Assembly (NCBI RefSeq): GCF_001468085.1
Contig: NZ_LNZB01000015.1
Location: 256,394-320,393, forward strand
Direction of reading: 5' to 3'
DNA: 64,000 bases
Origin: Legionella waltersii
Lineage (GTDB): Bacteria > Pseudomonadota > Gammaproteobacteria > Legionellales > Legionellaceae
Below the pieces are notes generated by a model. It was not told the origin of the DNA and did no database searches. It was given only the letters and a program-made list of their open reading frames with translations. Numbering within the stretch: position 1 is the first letter of the stretch; each line of letters opens with the position of its first letter. Shown here in pieces: positions 55,401-62,529 of the stretch. A program made the translations under genes and the position numbers.

Positions 55401-58204
55401 CTTAGTTTTTTCAACACAACGATACCGCATCCCTCACTCCGTACATAACCATCGGCACTAATATCAAAAGTACTACACAGATTATGCGGTGAAAGCATGC
55501 CACTTTTACAAAAAATAATGCTGCTTTCAGGTGACAAAATTAAATTAACCCCACCAGCAATTGCTAATTCACAATCTCCTGCTTGGAGTGCGCGACTTGC
55601 TTGATGAATGCAGACTAAAGAAGAAGAGCATGCTGTATCAATGGCCATACAAGGGCCATTTGTACCTAAGAAATAGGCAATGCGCCCTGCTGAGGTAGCA
55701 AAACTGGTGCCTGTGGCCTGATAAGTACCTAATTCGGTGAGAGGTACTTGTTTTTGAATTAATTGATCGTAATCATGAGTACTAATGCCAAGATAAATGC
55801 CGGTATGCGTATCTTTTAATTCGCTTTCGACTAGGCCTGCATCTTCCAAGGCATGCCAGGTAGTACTTAATGCCAAACGCTGTTGTGGATCAAGATATTC
55901 TGCCTCACGAGGGGAAATGTTAAAAAATTTTGCGTCAAAGCGTTTTACATCATTTAAGAATCCACCTTTGGCAGAATACATTTTACCTTTAGTATCAGGT
56001 TTAACATCAAAATACAGTCGATTATCCCAATGCGATTGGGGAATGGGTTCAATACTGTCCTCCTCTTTTAACAAACTCTGCCAAAACGCATCAATACCAT
56101 TAATGTCCTGATAGTTTTTTCCGGGTAGGCGACAATCCATCCCAATAATGGCAATAGGTTCGTAGTCTTTTGATTCTACATCGTGACGATTAGTCGCTTG
56201 ATGTTGGGTTAAATGCGCACATAAACTATGGATGTTGGGAAACTCCCAAGCTAACCAGGGATCAAGAGTTTGCTCAACAATTTTTTCCAAATCACTCATC
56301 ATCGTTACTAATTGGATTGACGTAAGCCCGTATTCAGAAAAAACCCCATCCACTTCAATGGCCTCAAAAGGAGTATCTGTCTGTGTAGCAATCCACTCTT
56401 TCAGCCAATGTACGAGCTTGTTCTCTATTTCATCTGTATGTATTACCGGGGTATTTTCAATGTGTTCTGCCTGTTGTCTCATCCGTGCCAGTTGTTCAAA
56501 CTCGTCATTCAGGTAAGCTTGTTTACAGGCGTTGCGTTGAATCTTCCCGCTACTGGTTTTTAATATTCTTTGCGGAGGTATTAATACAATATCGGATAAC
56601 CCAACATCTGTTGCCTCAAGAACTGCTTTTTTGATGTTGGCAATAATTCCTCGATATTTGGTATCGCCAAGCGCTGCTCTAACTTCAGCGACCAATACGC
56701 AAGCTTCACCTGAATCTTGAGTTATTGAAAAGGCTGCGGCACAATGAGGCATCAGCGCGCGATCACTTTGATAGCACACAGCCTCTATATCCTGAGGATA
56801 AATATTGCGCCCATTAATAATAATTAAATCTTTTACACGTCCACAAATCGTTAAACGGCCATTATCATCCAAAAAAGCCAAATCCCCTGTTCTTATAAAT
56901 GGGCCTTCATGAGTATCAGCAGTAAATGCACCAAATATTTCTTTAGTTTTTTCCGGATTTTTATAATAACCAGAAGCAACTGAATCGCCCTGAACCCACA
57001 ATTCACCGACAGTATTAGCTGGAAGCACCTGCAAACTATTAGGGTCAACAATTCGAGCCAAATATTCGTCTGGCACAGATCCACAACTTACTAATTCAGC
57101 TGAGGCGCCAGATTTACTATTTTTAATCTTTGTGACAATGCCTTTTTCTAAATCGTTTTTGTCAATTTGAAATATGCGCTCCTTATCCATCTCAACAGAG
57201 ATACAAAGGGTTGTTTCTGCCATACCATAACCAGGTCTCATCGTACCTTTTTTAAGGTTATAAGCTGCCAATGTGTGTTCAAAGTGTCGTATCGTTTCCG
57301 GTTTAATTGGTTCTGCACCATTGACAGCGCAACGCAGGTGTGAAAAATCAAGTTTTACGGATGATTTTTTAGATATTAATGCTTTAAGAGCCAAATCATA
57401 AGAAAAGTTAGGCGCCATTGAATAGGTCCCCTGTTCCTTGCTCATTGTCTCTAGCCAAAAAAATGGACGTTTTAAAAACGTAAACGGTGCCATAAATACA
57501 CAGGTTCCGCCGGTGTATAAAGGCAATAAAGTATTGCCAATTAATCCCATATCATGAAATATAGGAAGCCATGAGACGCATATACTTACCGATTCATGCC
57601 CTAAATATTTTTCTAAAAGATCAAGATTTGCACAAATATTTTTATGTGTTACTACCACTCCTTTAGGCAAACCGGTAGAACCTGAAGTATATTGTAAAAA
57701 GGCAATATGATCTGAACAAACTTCTGGCAAGGTGATACTTAAGTCCGAGGGCTTTTGCTCTAGACGATCCACGCAAATTAAGGTACTTCCTTCGGGAAAT
57801 TCAAATTGATTTTCGTCACAATAGCTTTTTACTGCACTGGTTGTAAGAATCAATTGAGCGGAAGAATCCGTAATAATTTTAAATAAGCGTTGTAAATGCC
57901 TCACTTGGCGTGGAGGATAGGCGGTAACCGCAATATTACCCGAATGCAATACAGCGAGAAAAGACACAATATAATTAATGCTGGAATCGAACAACAGCAA
58001 TATTGGTTTTTGCATAGTTTGATTTTCCTGCACTTGTAAAGCCACTAATTTTTTTGCTAACGATAAAACTTTGTCGCCTAGTTGTTGGTAAGATAACTCC
58101 TGACTACTTTGATAATCAGATTCCAAAAACTTTAAAGCCATTTTTTGAGGTTGAGTGTGTGCAAAATGAAAAACCATATTTAGTAAATTATTCTCGGAAT
58201 TCAT
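49454..58204 (-). CDS. Hybrid megasynthase FAAL-ACP-KS-AT-KR-ACP-C-C
   Basis: 2916 residues. Order and rough positions: fatty-acyl-AMP ligase 1-570 (YTSGSTGLPKGVVVTH near 170-185); carrier about 595-670 (Ser in YGLTSIQ, about 628); ketosynthase 680-1110 (Cys in DTACSSSL about 857, His in EAHGTGTELGDP and IGHLEAAAG); acyltransferase 1200-1500 (Ser in GHSLGEY about 1293; HAFHS about 1394 indicates malonyl-CoA); ketoreductase 1745-1930 (TGAGGDVG, Tyr in QAAYATANAF); carrier (Ser in FGMDSIM about 2028); condensation domains at about 2085-2500 and 2510-2916 with intact HHLICDG (about 2217) and HHLIADG (about 2630). There is no adenylation, thioesterase or reductase domain. Inferred path: a fatty acid is activated, extended once by malonate, reduced to a 3-hydroxyacyl chain, then joined by the condensation domains to free amine or alcohol acceptors. 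A phosphopantetheinyl transferase must come from elsewhere. Divergent from the HAD gene. Confidence 0.95.
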   Translation of the reverse strand: MNSENNLLNMVFHFAHTQPQKMALKFLESDYQSSQELSYQQLGDKVLSLAKKLVALQVQENQTMQKPILLLFDSSINYIVSFLAVLHSGNIAVTAYPPRQVRHLQRLFKIITDSSAQLILTTSAVKSYCDENQFEFPEGSTLICVDRLEQKPSDLSITLPEVCSDHIAFLQYTSGSTGLPKGVVVTHKNICANLDLLEKYLGHESVSICVSWLPIFHDMGLIGNTLLPLYTGGTCVFMAPFTFLKRPFFWLETMSKEQGTYSMAPNFSYDLALKALISKKSSVKLDFSHLRCAVNGAEPIKPETIRHFEHTLAAYNLKKGTMRPGYGMAETTLCISVEMDKERIFQIDKNDLEKGIVTKIKNSKSGASAELVSCGSVPDEYLARIVDPNSLQVLPANTVGELWVQGDSVASGYYKNPEKTKEIFGAFTADTHEGPFIRTGDLAFLDDNGRLTICGRVKDLIIINGRNIYPQDIEAVCYQSDRALMPHCAAAFSITQDSGEACVLVAEVRAALGDTKYRGIIANIKKAVLEATDVGLSDIVLIPPQRILKTSSGKIQRNACKQAYLNDEFEQLARMRQQAEHIENTPVIHTDEIENKLVHWLKEWIATQTDTPFEAIEVDGVFSEYGLTSIQLVTMMSDLEKIVEQTLDPWLAWEFPNIHSLCAHLTQHQATNRHDVESKDYEPIAIIGMDCRLPGKNYQDINGIDAFWQSLLKEEDSIEPIPQSHWDNRLYFDVKPDTKGKMYSAKGGFLNDVKRFDAKFFNISPREAEYLDPQQRLALSTTWHALEDAGLVESELKDTHTGIYLGISTHDYDQLIQKQVPLTELGTYQATGTSFATSAGRIAYFLGTNGPCMAIDTACSSSLVCIHQASRALQAGDCELAIAGGVNLILSPESSIIFCKSGMLSPHNLCSTFDISADGYVRSEGCGIVVLKKLSDALRDGNRIHAVIYGSAVNQDGASNGLTAPNLAAQVDVINTALNLAHLEPEQITHVEAHGTGTELGDPIEWEGIRRSYAQERTNPLYVSSVKTRIGHLEAAAGVAGFIKTVLTIKYGQIPAHLNLHQLNPKLHLHDAMSIPIHCMPWEHEERYAGISAFGFSGTNAHIILGNTPMMEPKKEQINRPEHLWVVSAKDPIILQQYLQNYRIYGEQNSTIHFPSLCHQSLTQRTHFPYRAFISAKDESSWLSALQQEQWHEGSIAKSNQLAWLFTGQGCLLPNVATSLYQTIPEFAAVLEQCCTIAQNWLPYNLRAMLLNTPGDVDINNTLYAQPTLFVYEYSLAQWYLHLGLKPNLLLGHSLGEYVAACIAGILSLHDALYLVCKRALLISSLPVSGGMLAINASAPEVEQLISRFDDLVISLKNGPEQTVVSGTDAAILACQNYCNEHEIRCKKVATSHAFHSPLMKPIVDEFAKLATEVTYHPAKMAVVSNVTGELLKDGQVSTEYWCSHMLQTVEFLQGIHTLVAHGVELCQEIGPKPILVAQAQMVHDFLILPSVSEPENPWPGIMETLGTLYLRGVDIKWRQLDKHASFVHEELLKYPFGGKEYWLPKTENHSPQNTEVWKTYLYREQWLQVEPHLPLISLKDEHVLLSGTTMVEPNALFLCKSINVLSAEKVVDRSHQNFLQKAGWVVYFCQSRPEQIISETTSFTHFVQYLMHYYPDKPVLLLAEKDSLVAPSLLALLKSVKQEYPLWPVHYLEFNLSDVDNNPMQFIGSKDERYWVLRKEQEVFYRQDINPIEAEHIDGERPISADYSCLVTGAGGDVGQALIESLSALGARYIIAIGRKEQEPTWNDEIAQQQIKGTKIKYYSCNIADYAALLQLLETLEEFPPIGMIVHAAGLAHDKPWKETTKEDIQEILGAKAIGAWNLHQATLNHPLYAFITISSLCAVLGNQGQAAYATANAFLHTLSSYRHQKSLPAQSLILGPVKNTGLFKRNEQQLTAYLAEKGITPLLRSELQLIFQQQINEPNLIVNNFSKITSLIVTPIASFPDYSANALDNKSCTAEKILQIVEEVLKLSSGELSITDNWFEFGMDSIMATQLIYKINHKYPNTRISAPDVFNHASAQELALKLNEQSRNSEPDKGVAQTPVYQSRRTFPLSLQQQEIWNFIQNSPQSLAYQIPMELAITGKLSIDKLQQALSFVLMRHDILRCSFHEIVHQVNQHVHNECSLTLELFDKYDEQQVTDFFNMPFNLSKAPLLRTCLIQDGQDHYRWLLVFHHLICDGYTATSFIKEVIAHYENEQFEDEIINYSDYVSWQWDQVLNRFDGEIETFWSQQLQGISIGVPLAMETQLPQEAGVIRANITLKDLNSSLELIEQNKLSLSNYILANLFTMLFDKFKQEKQGIIVFFSGRENSDFATVFGDTSNDVLLVGAHDAYIFSLAQQLQQQIFSLHEKQYFHIPVFKELGLAAPMISFDFQRNSDLNINTQLQIKALKSGNIQNYLWGDEPRLLSFKVLLKAQSLELSLKYRRDRIDEPLAHSLLDAWVDTLKIQEQNNTHFVKEKPLALYDASVMQSNLWPLFKGHPDGAPYYVPVFKEVSGVLDIERLNQAINKVISDTPALQVFFIEENGALKWNFNPNVSTEVRVINDKHLYETVGGLLVDPIDITQAPLFRCYLVHCEDHEKSILLIRFHHLIADGVGAELFFKKLEDVYLEKKTSSELYIQKNNYLHDHHQEAMRYEINKAEYHRYYSEINQQLETRYFNKPPQTINYVGGVVYQLLPHEDSERVHAFCRRHSISLYIFYFHLFCLTLAAVNKHNKIYISMVKSNRGRLNDPEMIGYYADSVPFLFEAKSNSNSTQALKNTQMQVLQLIERFPHPLRSEDAAHSEYIQPQFIFNQYNLEPSRGLLSCADYLIESLIKLSGNKVGLWNYNRPEQFNLLVRSSHLNHMMGLVYDQSLSTEAEAELLLQYFREKILSFL

Positions 58205-58336
58205 AGGAATTACTCACTTAGTGAAAATAAATGCCACAAAAACAACTAATAAGATTAATTATAAACCATAAAAATACATTGTTATTCCTGCTATACTAGA
58301 TATGAGCGCCAACACGCTTTATTTTGGATTTTTATC

Positions 58337-58948
58337 ATGTTAAAAAAAATCGATGATAATCAAACAATTGCATTGTTTGACTTTGACGGTACAATTACTA
58401 AAAAAAGCACCACTATTCCCTTTTTAAAATTCATTAGTGGGCATATTTTTTTGCTAAAACTGCTTACCAAGCTCCCTTCACTGATTAGTTATCATTGCCA
58501 TTTTAGTGGATTAGATCAATTAAATAACATCATTGCACACATCTTTTTTAAAGGTGTACCACGTGAACATTTATATCGAGCAGGTGAGCATTTTTCTAAT
58601 CGAATTATTCCCTCTTTGGTCAAAGAGACCGCCTTGGATCGGCTAAAATGGCATCAAGACCAAGGCCACTATTGCATCTTAGCAACTGCGGCATTTAATG
58701 TTTATATCGATTATTGGGCTAGAATTAGTGGCTTTGACGCGATAGTCTCTACGCAAATTGATTTTAATTCGCATGATGTTGCGAGTGGTACGATTCATGG
58801 GAAAAGTTGTAACGGTGCAGAGAAATTAAACCGTGTTTTAGAACTAATTGGGAATCTACCTCGTTTAATTTATGCCTACGGTGACAGCTCTGGGGATGCA
58901 GAAATGTTAGCCTATGCAACGCATGCGCATTACCGAATATTTAAATAA
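58337..58948 (+). CDS. HAD-IB family phosphatase
   Basis: 203 residues. Motif I FDFDGTITKKST (nucleophile and acid Asp), motif II in CILATAA, Lys near GKSCNGAEK, motif III YGDSSGDAEML. HAD-IB members include SerB and lipid or polyol phosphatases. It is divergent from the megasynthase with a 132-bp shared promoter region, so it may dephosphorylate a precursor or acceptor for that pathway (inference). Confidence 0.85.
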   Translation: MLKKIDDNQTIALFDFDGTITKKSTTIPFLKFISGHIFLLKLLTKLPSLISYHCHFSGLDQLNNIIAHIFFKGVPREHLYRAGEHFSNRIIPSLVKETALDRLKWHQDQGHYCILATAAFNVYIDYWARISGFDAIVSTQIDFNSHDVASGTIHGKSCNGAEKLNRVLELIGNLPRLIYAYGDSSGDAEMLAYATHAHYRIFK

Positions 58949-59370
58949 ATCAGCTTTAATTTTTTCAATGAGTGAGACTAACGCATTTAATTTTATCTAC
59001 ATCAACTATCTTATCTAATCGGGGTTTAGGTAAGCAAATTACCATTTTATGCTGTGGCATATTATGTGAATAAATGATGCTATCAATACCTTAGAACATT
59101 GATATTAAGATTCAGCCATCATGTAGATAATCATGAACGACTTGCTTGTATTATATGAATAATCAACCCCTGAGTTAGCATGGCGTTTTACTTCGCATAA
59201 TTATTCACGTATGTCTACTTATGCGAATAATTTTTAAATCGAAAACAGCCTATTTTAGGCAGAAATCCGATTTTTTGGTTTAGATAAAAGATCTGCTAAT
59301 TCATTGAGTTAGAGCAAGACAGCATAAAATGGTAATTTCCTTCCCGAAACCCCAGTTAGAGGAGTGGAAT
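58949..59370. other. Intergenic region, nothing recognised
   Basis: About 420 AT-rich bases between the HAD gene and the MerR gene with no supported ORF. An in-frame ATG at 59329 precedes the chosen MerR start but lacks a ribosome-binding site. The TTATGCGAATAAT-type sequence occurs twice in near-inverted form around 59196-59233. Confidence 0.45.
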
Positions 59371-60132
59371 ATGCCTTACACGGTAAAAAAATTAGCTGGT
59401 ATTTCTGGGGTTAGTCCGCGCACCCTTCGTTTTTATGATGAGATTGGTTTATTAAAACCTGCTTATTACGGGGATAACCAGTATCGTTATTATGAAGAGG
59501 AACAACTTCTGATGCTGCAGCAGATTTTATTTTTCCGTGAATTGGGTTTCCCTTTAACTGAAATACAAGAGATTATTAGCAGTCACGATTTCGATAAAAT
59601 AGATGCGCTGAATGCTCATAAATCTATCCTTCAATCGAACCTTGAGCGAACAGAAACGCTCATCAAGACGATTGATAAAACCATTTCACATTTAAGAGGA
59701 AATTTAATCATGCGTGACGTAGAAATGTATGATGGGTTTGATCCAAATAAGCAGCAAGAGCATGAAAAATACATGGTTGATTCTGGTATCATTACCCAAA
59801 AAGAAATCGATGATAGTTGGAAAAATGTGCGTCATTGGAAGAAGGCTAATTGGGAACAATTTAAAGAAGAGGGTGAGCAACTTAATCTGGATCTTGCCAA
59901 GGCGATGCAAAACAATCTTAAACCGGAAGACATTGTGGTGCAGGATTTAATTCGTCGCCATTATGCTTGGGTCAAGCACTTTTGGACTCCTACAAAAGAT
60001 AGCTATAGTGGATTGGCACAAATGTATCTTGATCATCCCGATTTTCGAACCTTTTATAATCGATATCACCCCAATTTAGTGGAGTATGTGGTGGAAGCAA
60101 TTAAGATTTTTATCAAAAATGAACTTTCGTAA
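59371..60132 (+). CDS. MerR-family regulator with TipAS drug-binding domain
   Basis: 253 residues from ATG 59371 (MPYTVKKLAGISGVSPRTLR), chosen because TTAGAGGAG precedes it. N-terminal MerR winged helix (LRFYDEIGLLKPAYYGDNQY), coiled-coil dimer helix (about 75-120), then a TipAS domain from about 130 (DGFDPNKQQEHEKYM; W-rich middle; AQMYLDHPDFRTFYNRYHPN). TipA-type regulators bind drugs or peptides directly and activate resistance genes. It is upstream of a hydrolase and an ABC-F gene, which are plausible targets. Confidence 0.92.
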   Translation: MPYTVKKLAGISGVSPRTLRFYDEIGLLKPAYYGDNQYRYYEEEQLLMLQQILFFRELGFPLTEIQEIISSHDFDKIDALNAHKSILQSNLERTETLIKTIDKTISHLRGNLIMRDVEMYDGFDPNKQQEHEKYMVDSGIITQKEIDDSWKNVRHWKKANWEQFKEEGEQLNLDLAKAMQNNLKPEDIVVQDLIRRHYAWVKHFWTPTKDSYSGLAQMYLDHPDFRTFYNRYHPNLVEYVVEAIKIFIKNELS

Positions 60133-60206
60133 AACAGATAACTTGTTCCCGCCACGATTTATTTTGGCGGGATTAGCCGACTCTATCAATGTAGTGGTGA
60201 GCCATC

Positions 60207-61088
60207 ATGAAAAACAACACACCCAATCTTAATCTATCAATTACACTGAAGGATGGGCGAAAATTAGGTTATGCAGAATATGGCGATCCGTTTGGCAAAG
60301 TTATACTTTATTTTCATGGATTTCCTGGCAGCAGATTAGAAGCAGCACATTTTCATGATGTTGCTATAAAAAATCATTATCGTGTGATTGGGGTTGATAG
60401 ACCAGGAATGGGATTGTCTTCTATGGATGATCATCGAACCATTCTTTCCTGGGCAGCCGATGTTATTGAGTTAGCGGATCAATTAGATATCGATACATTT
60501 TCAATATTGGGTCACTCTGGTGGTGCACCATTTGTAGCCGCATGTGCTTATGCAATTTCAGAGCGATTACAAAGTGCTGCAATTATTTCAGGGATGGCGC
60601 CCATTGAGAAACCTGAATCACGAATAGGGATGACCCGCGGGCAAATCATAGCCAATAGTTTGATTCAAACCATGCCGTGGTTAACGTCTGTCATGATGCG
60701 ACTGACATTAATGATGCTCAAGAATCCAAATAAAATGATGAAGCAGATGATTAAGCAGTTGCCTGAAGTTGATCAGGAGCTATTTCAAGATCCGGAGACT
60801 GGAAAAGCGATTATTGATAGTACCATCGAGGCATTTAAAAATGGGATTGCAGGTCCCGCAAAAGAAATGAAGTTACTTTTCAAGGCTTGGGGTTTTGATT
60901 TAGAAAACATAAAATGTCCTGTCACGATTTGGCAAGGCACTTTAGATAGGCAAGCGCCTTATTCACATGCAGAGATCTACGCAAAATTAATTCCTGGCGC
61001 CCAATTAAAACTAGTCGAGGGTGAAGGGCACCACTCTTTGATTAGACATCATGGGAAAGAGATTCTACGAACGCTTCTACATCATTAG
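60207..61088 (+). CDS. Alpha/beta-fold hydrolase
   Basis: 293 residues. Oxyanion region HGFPGSRLEAAHF, nucleophile elbow ILGHSGGAPFVAA (Ser), acid in WQGTLDRQAPYSH (Asp) and His in EGEGHHSLIRHH. Complete catalytic triad. It resembles epoxide hydrolase/proline-iminopeptidase-like members; the substrate is not predictable. It lies 74 bp after the TipA-type regulator. Confidence 0.9.
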   Translation: MKNNTPNLNLSITLKDGRKLGYAEYGDPFGKVILYFHGFPGSRLEAAHFHDVAIKNHYRVIGVDRPGMGLSSMDDHRTILSWAADVIELADQLDIDTFSILGHSGGAPFVAACAYAISERLQSAAIISGMAPIEKPESRIGMTRGQIIANSLIQTMPWLTSVMMRLTLMMLKNPNKMMKQMIKQLPEVDQELFQDPETGKAIIDSTIEAFKNGIAGPAKEMKLLFKAWGFDLENIKCPVTIWQGTLDRQAPYSHAEIYAKLIPGAQLKLVEGEGHHSLIRHHGKEILRTLLHH

Positions 61089-61180
61089 AAGTTGCGCCGA
61101 AGCTACATGAGTAATGTGTTCTTTTTACATAATTTATGCGTAAGTTGATTAGGGTAGGATAATTTTAGAACCCATTTATT

Positions 61181-61210
61181 TTGACAATTAATAATCCAAT
61201 AGGGTATTAT
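61181..61210 (+). promoter_or_regulatory. Sigma-70-type promoter of the ABC-F gene
   Basis: TTGACA (61181-61186), 18-bp spacer, TATTAT (61205-61210). Transcription starting at about 61217 would give a leader of about 150 nt before the ABC-F start codon. Confidence 0.65.
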
Positions 61211-61258
61211 TATACCTGCCTAATAACTAAGCATACATCAACGAGGCTTAAACGAATC

Positions 61259-61324
61259 ATGAAAATTACTTCTTAAGTACGCCCTAAGCACAGGGCGGTG
61301 ATTAAAAAAACCAAATCGGTTTTT
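61259..61324 (+). promoter_or_regulatory. Leader with micro-ORF and hairpins upstream of the ABC-F gene
   Basis: A five-codon micro-ORF (MKITS, 61259-61276) is followed at once by hairpin CGCCCT/AGGGCG (61280-61297) and then by AAAACC/GGTTTTT (61307-61324), terminator-like with a short T-run. Several resistance ABC-F genes are induced by drug-stalled ribosomes on such micro-ORFs; the same mechanism is inferred here. Confidence 0.5.
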
Positions 61325-61370
61325 ATGATCAACAAACACCATAGTCCCCTGTAATACTTAAGAGAATGAC

Positions 61371-62528
61371 ATGATGCACAAGCCAATTCAATTTCAAAGC
61401 CTTAGCCTTTCGTTTCCCCATAAAACTTGTTTTGCGGATTTTAGTGGTCAAATTACATATGGCAGTCGTATTGCAATGATTGGCCGTAATGGTTCTGGCA
61501 AATCAACGTTACTCAAATGGTTTGCAGGATTAATTGATCCCTCTGAAGGCCAAATTAAGTATCCAACAGAGTGTCGTGTTGGCTATGTTCCGCAGCTCAT
61601 TGATGCCTTTGATTCGTTTAGCGGTGCTCAGCGCTTTAATAAAGCACTAACTGAAGCGCTCTCTCTATGTCCTGATATTTTGATGCTGGATGAGCCCACC
61701 AATCATTTGGACTGCAATAACCGCCGATCACTCATTCGAATGCTGCGTGCCTTTGAAGGGACGCTGATTATGGTAACTCATGATGTTGAATTACTGAATG
61801 CAACAGTCGAGACCATTTGGCATATCGATAATGGTCGGGTAGCCGTATTCTCTGGTCGTTATGATGATTATCAGCACGAGATGAAGATTCAGCGTTCTGC
61901 TATTGCTGATGAGTTAGCTGATTTAAATCGGAAAAAAGAACAGGCACATCATGCGTTGATGCAAGAACAGGCTCGTGCTAAAAGCAGCCGAATTCGAGGA
62001 GAAAAGCATATTCAACAAAGAAAATGGCCAACTATTGTCTCAGATACAAAGGCCAGAAATGCACAGGAGACCTCAGGTCGGAAAAAAAGCTCGATTAATC
62101 ATAAGAAGCAGGAATTAATTGAACGTTTATCGGAGTGTCGGGTGCCGGAGATTATTCAACCAAAATTTTCTCTAAATGGCATAGAAAGTAATCAAACCTT
62201 GGTGACTATCAGTGGTGGTGTCGTGGGATATGAGGGGAACCTCCATATTTTGCAAAATTTGAGCCTTTCCATCAAATCGCGTGAGCGGATTGCAATCCAG
62301 GGGAACAATGCTTCGGGTAAATCGACATTGGTGAAAGCGATTTTGGGTGATAATTCCATTATAAAGCAGGGCGAATGGATACTCCCAAGATCACAGGAGA
62401 TTGGTTATCTGGACCAGCATTACGGTACTTTGTCACAGGATATGACGGTTTTTGATGCGTTGAGCACTTTGTTGAGAGACAGATCGTATCTGGGGTTTGA
62501 AGTCCAATGGTACGAAAACGTACGCTAA
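61371..62528 (+). pseudogene. ABC-F ATPase truncated by a Tn3-family element
   Basis: Cytoplasmic duplicated ABC protein without membrane domains. First cassette: Walker A GRNGSGKSTLL, Q-loop YVPQ, signature SGAQR, Walker B ILMLDEPTNHLD. A basic linker (about 180-250) follows. The second cassette begins with Walker A GNNASGKSTLV and Q-loop GYLDQ but ends at TVFDALSTLL. Native sequence stops at 62491; the last residues come from the transposon end. The Q-loop to signature spacing in cassette 1 is only about seven residues, a compact variant. ABC-F proteins protect ribosomes from antibiotics or regulate translation. This copy has lost the second signature and Walker B and is presumably inactive. 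Confidence 0.88.
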
Positions 62529-62529
62529 G
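62492..62529 (+). repeat. 38-bp terminal inverted repeat of a third Tn3-family element
   Basis: Starts GGGGTTTGAAGTCC and ends ACGAAAACGTACGCTAAG, the canonical length and end motif (GGGG...ACGCTAAG) of Tn3-subgroup terminal repeats. It marks the exact junction with the disrupted ABC-F gene. Confidence 0.92.

Noticed and set aside
55797-56516. Plus-strand ORFs of about 100 codons inside the megasynthase gene
   Set aside because: Antisense to conserved KS and carrier coding sequence; Ser-rich composition typical of antisense frames.
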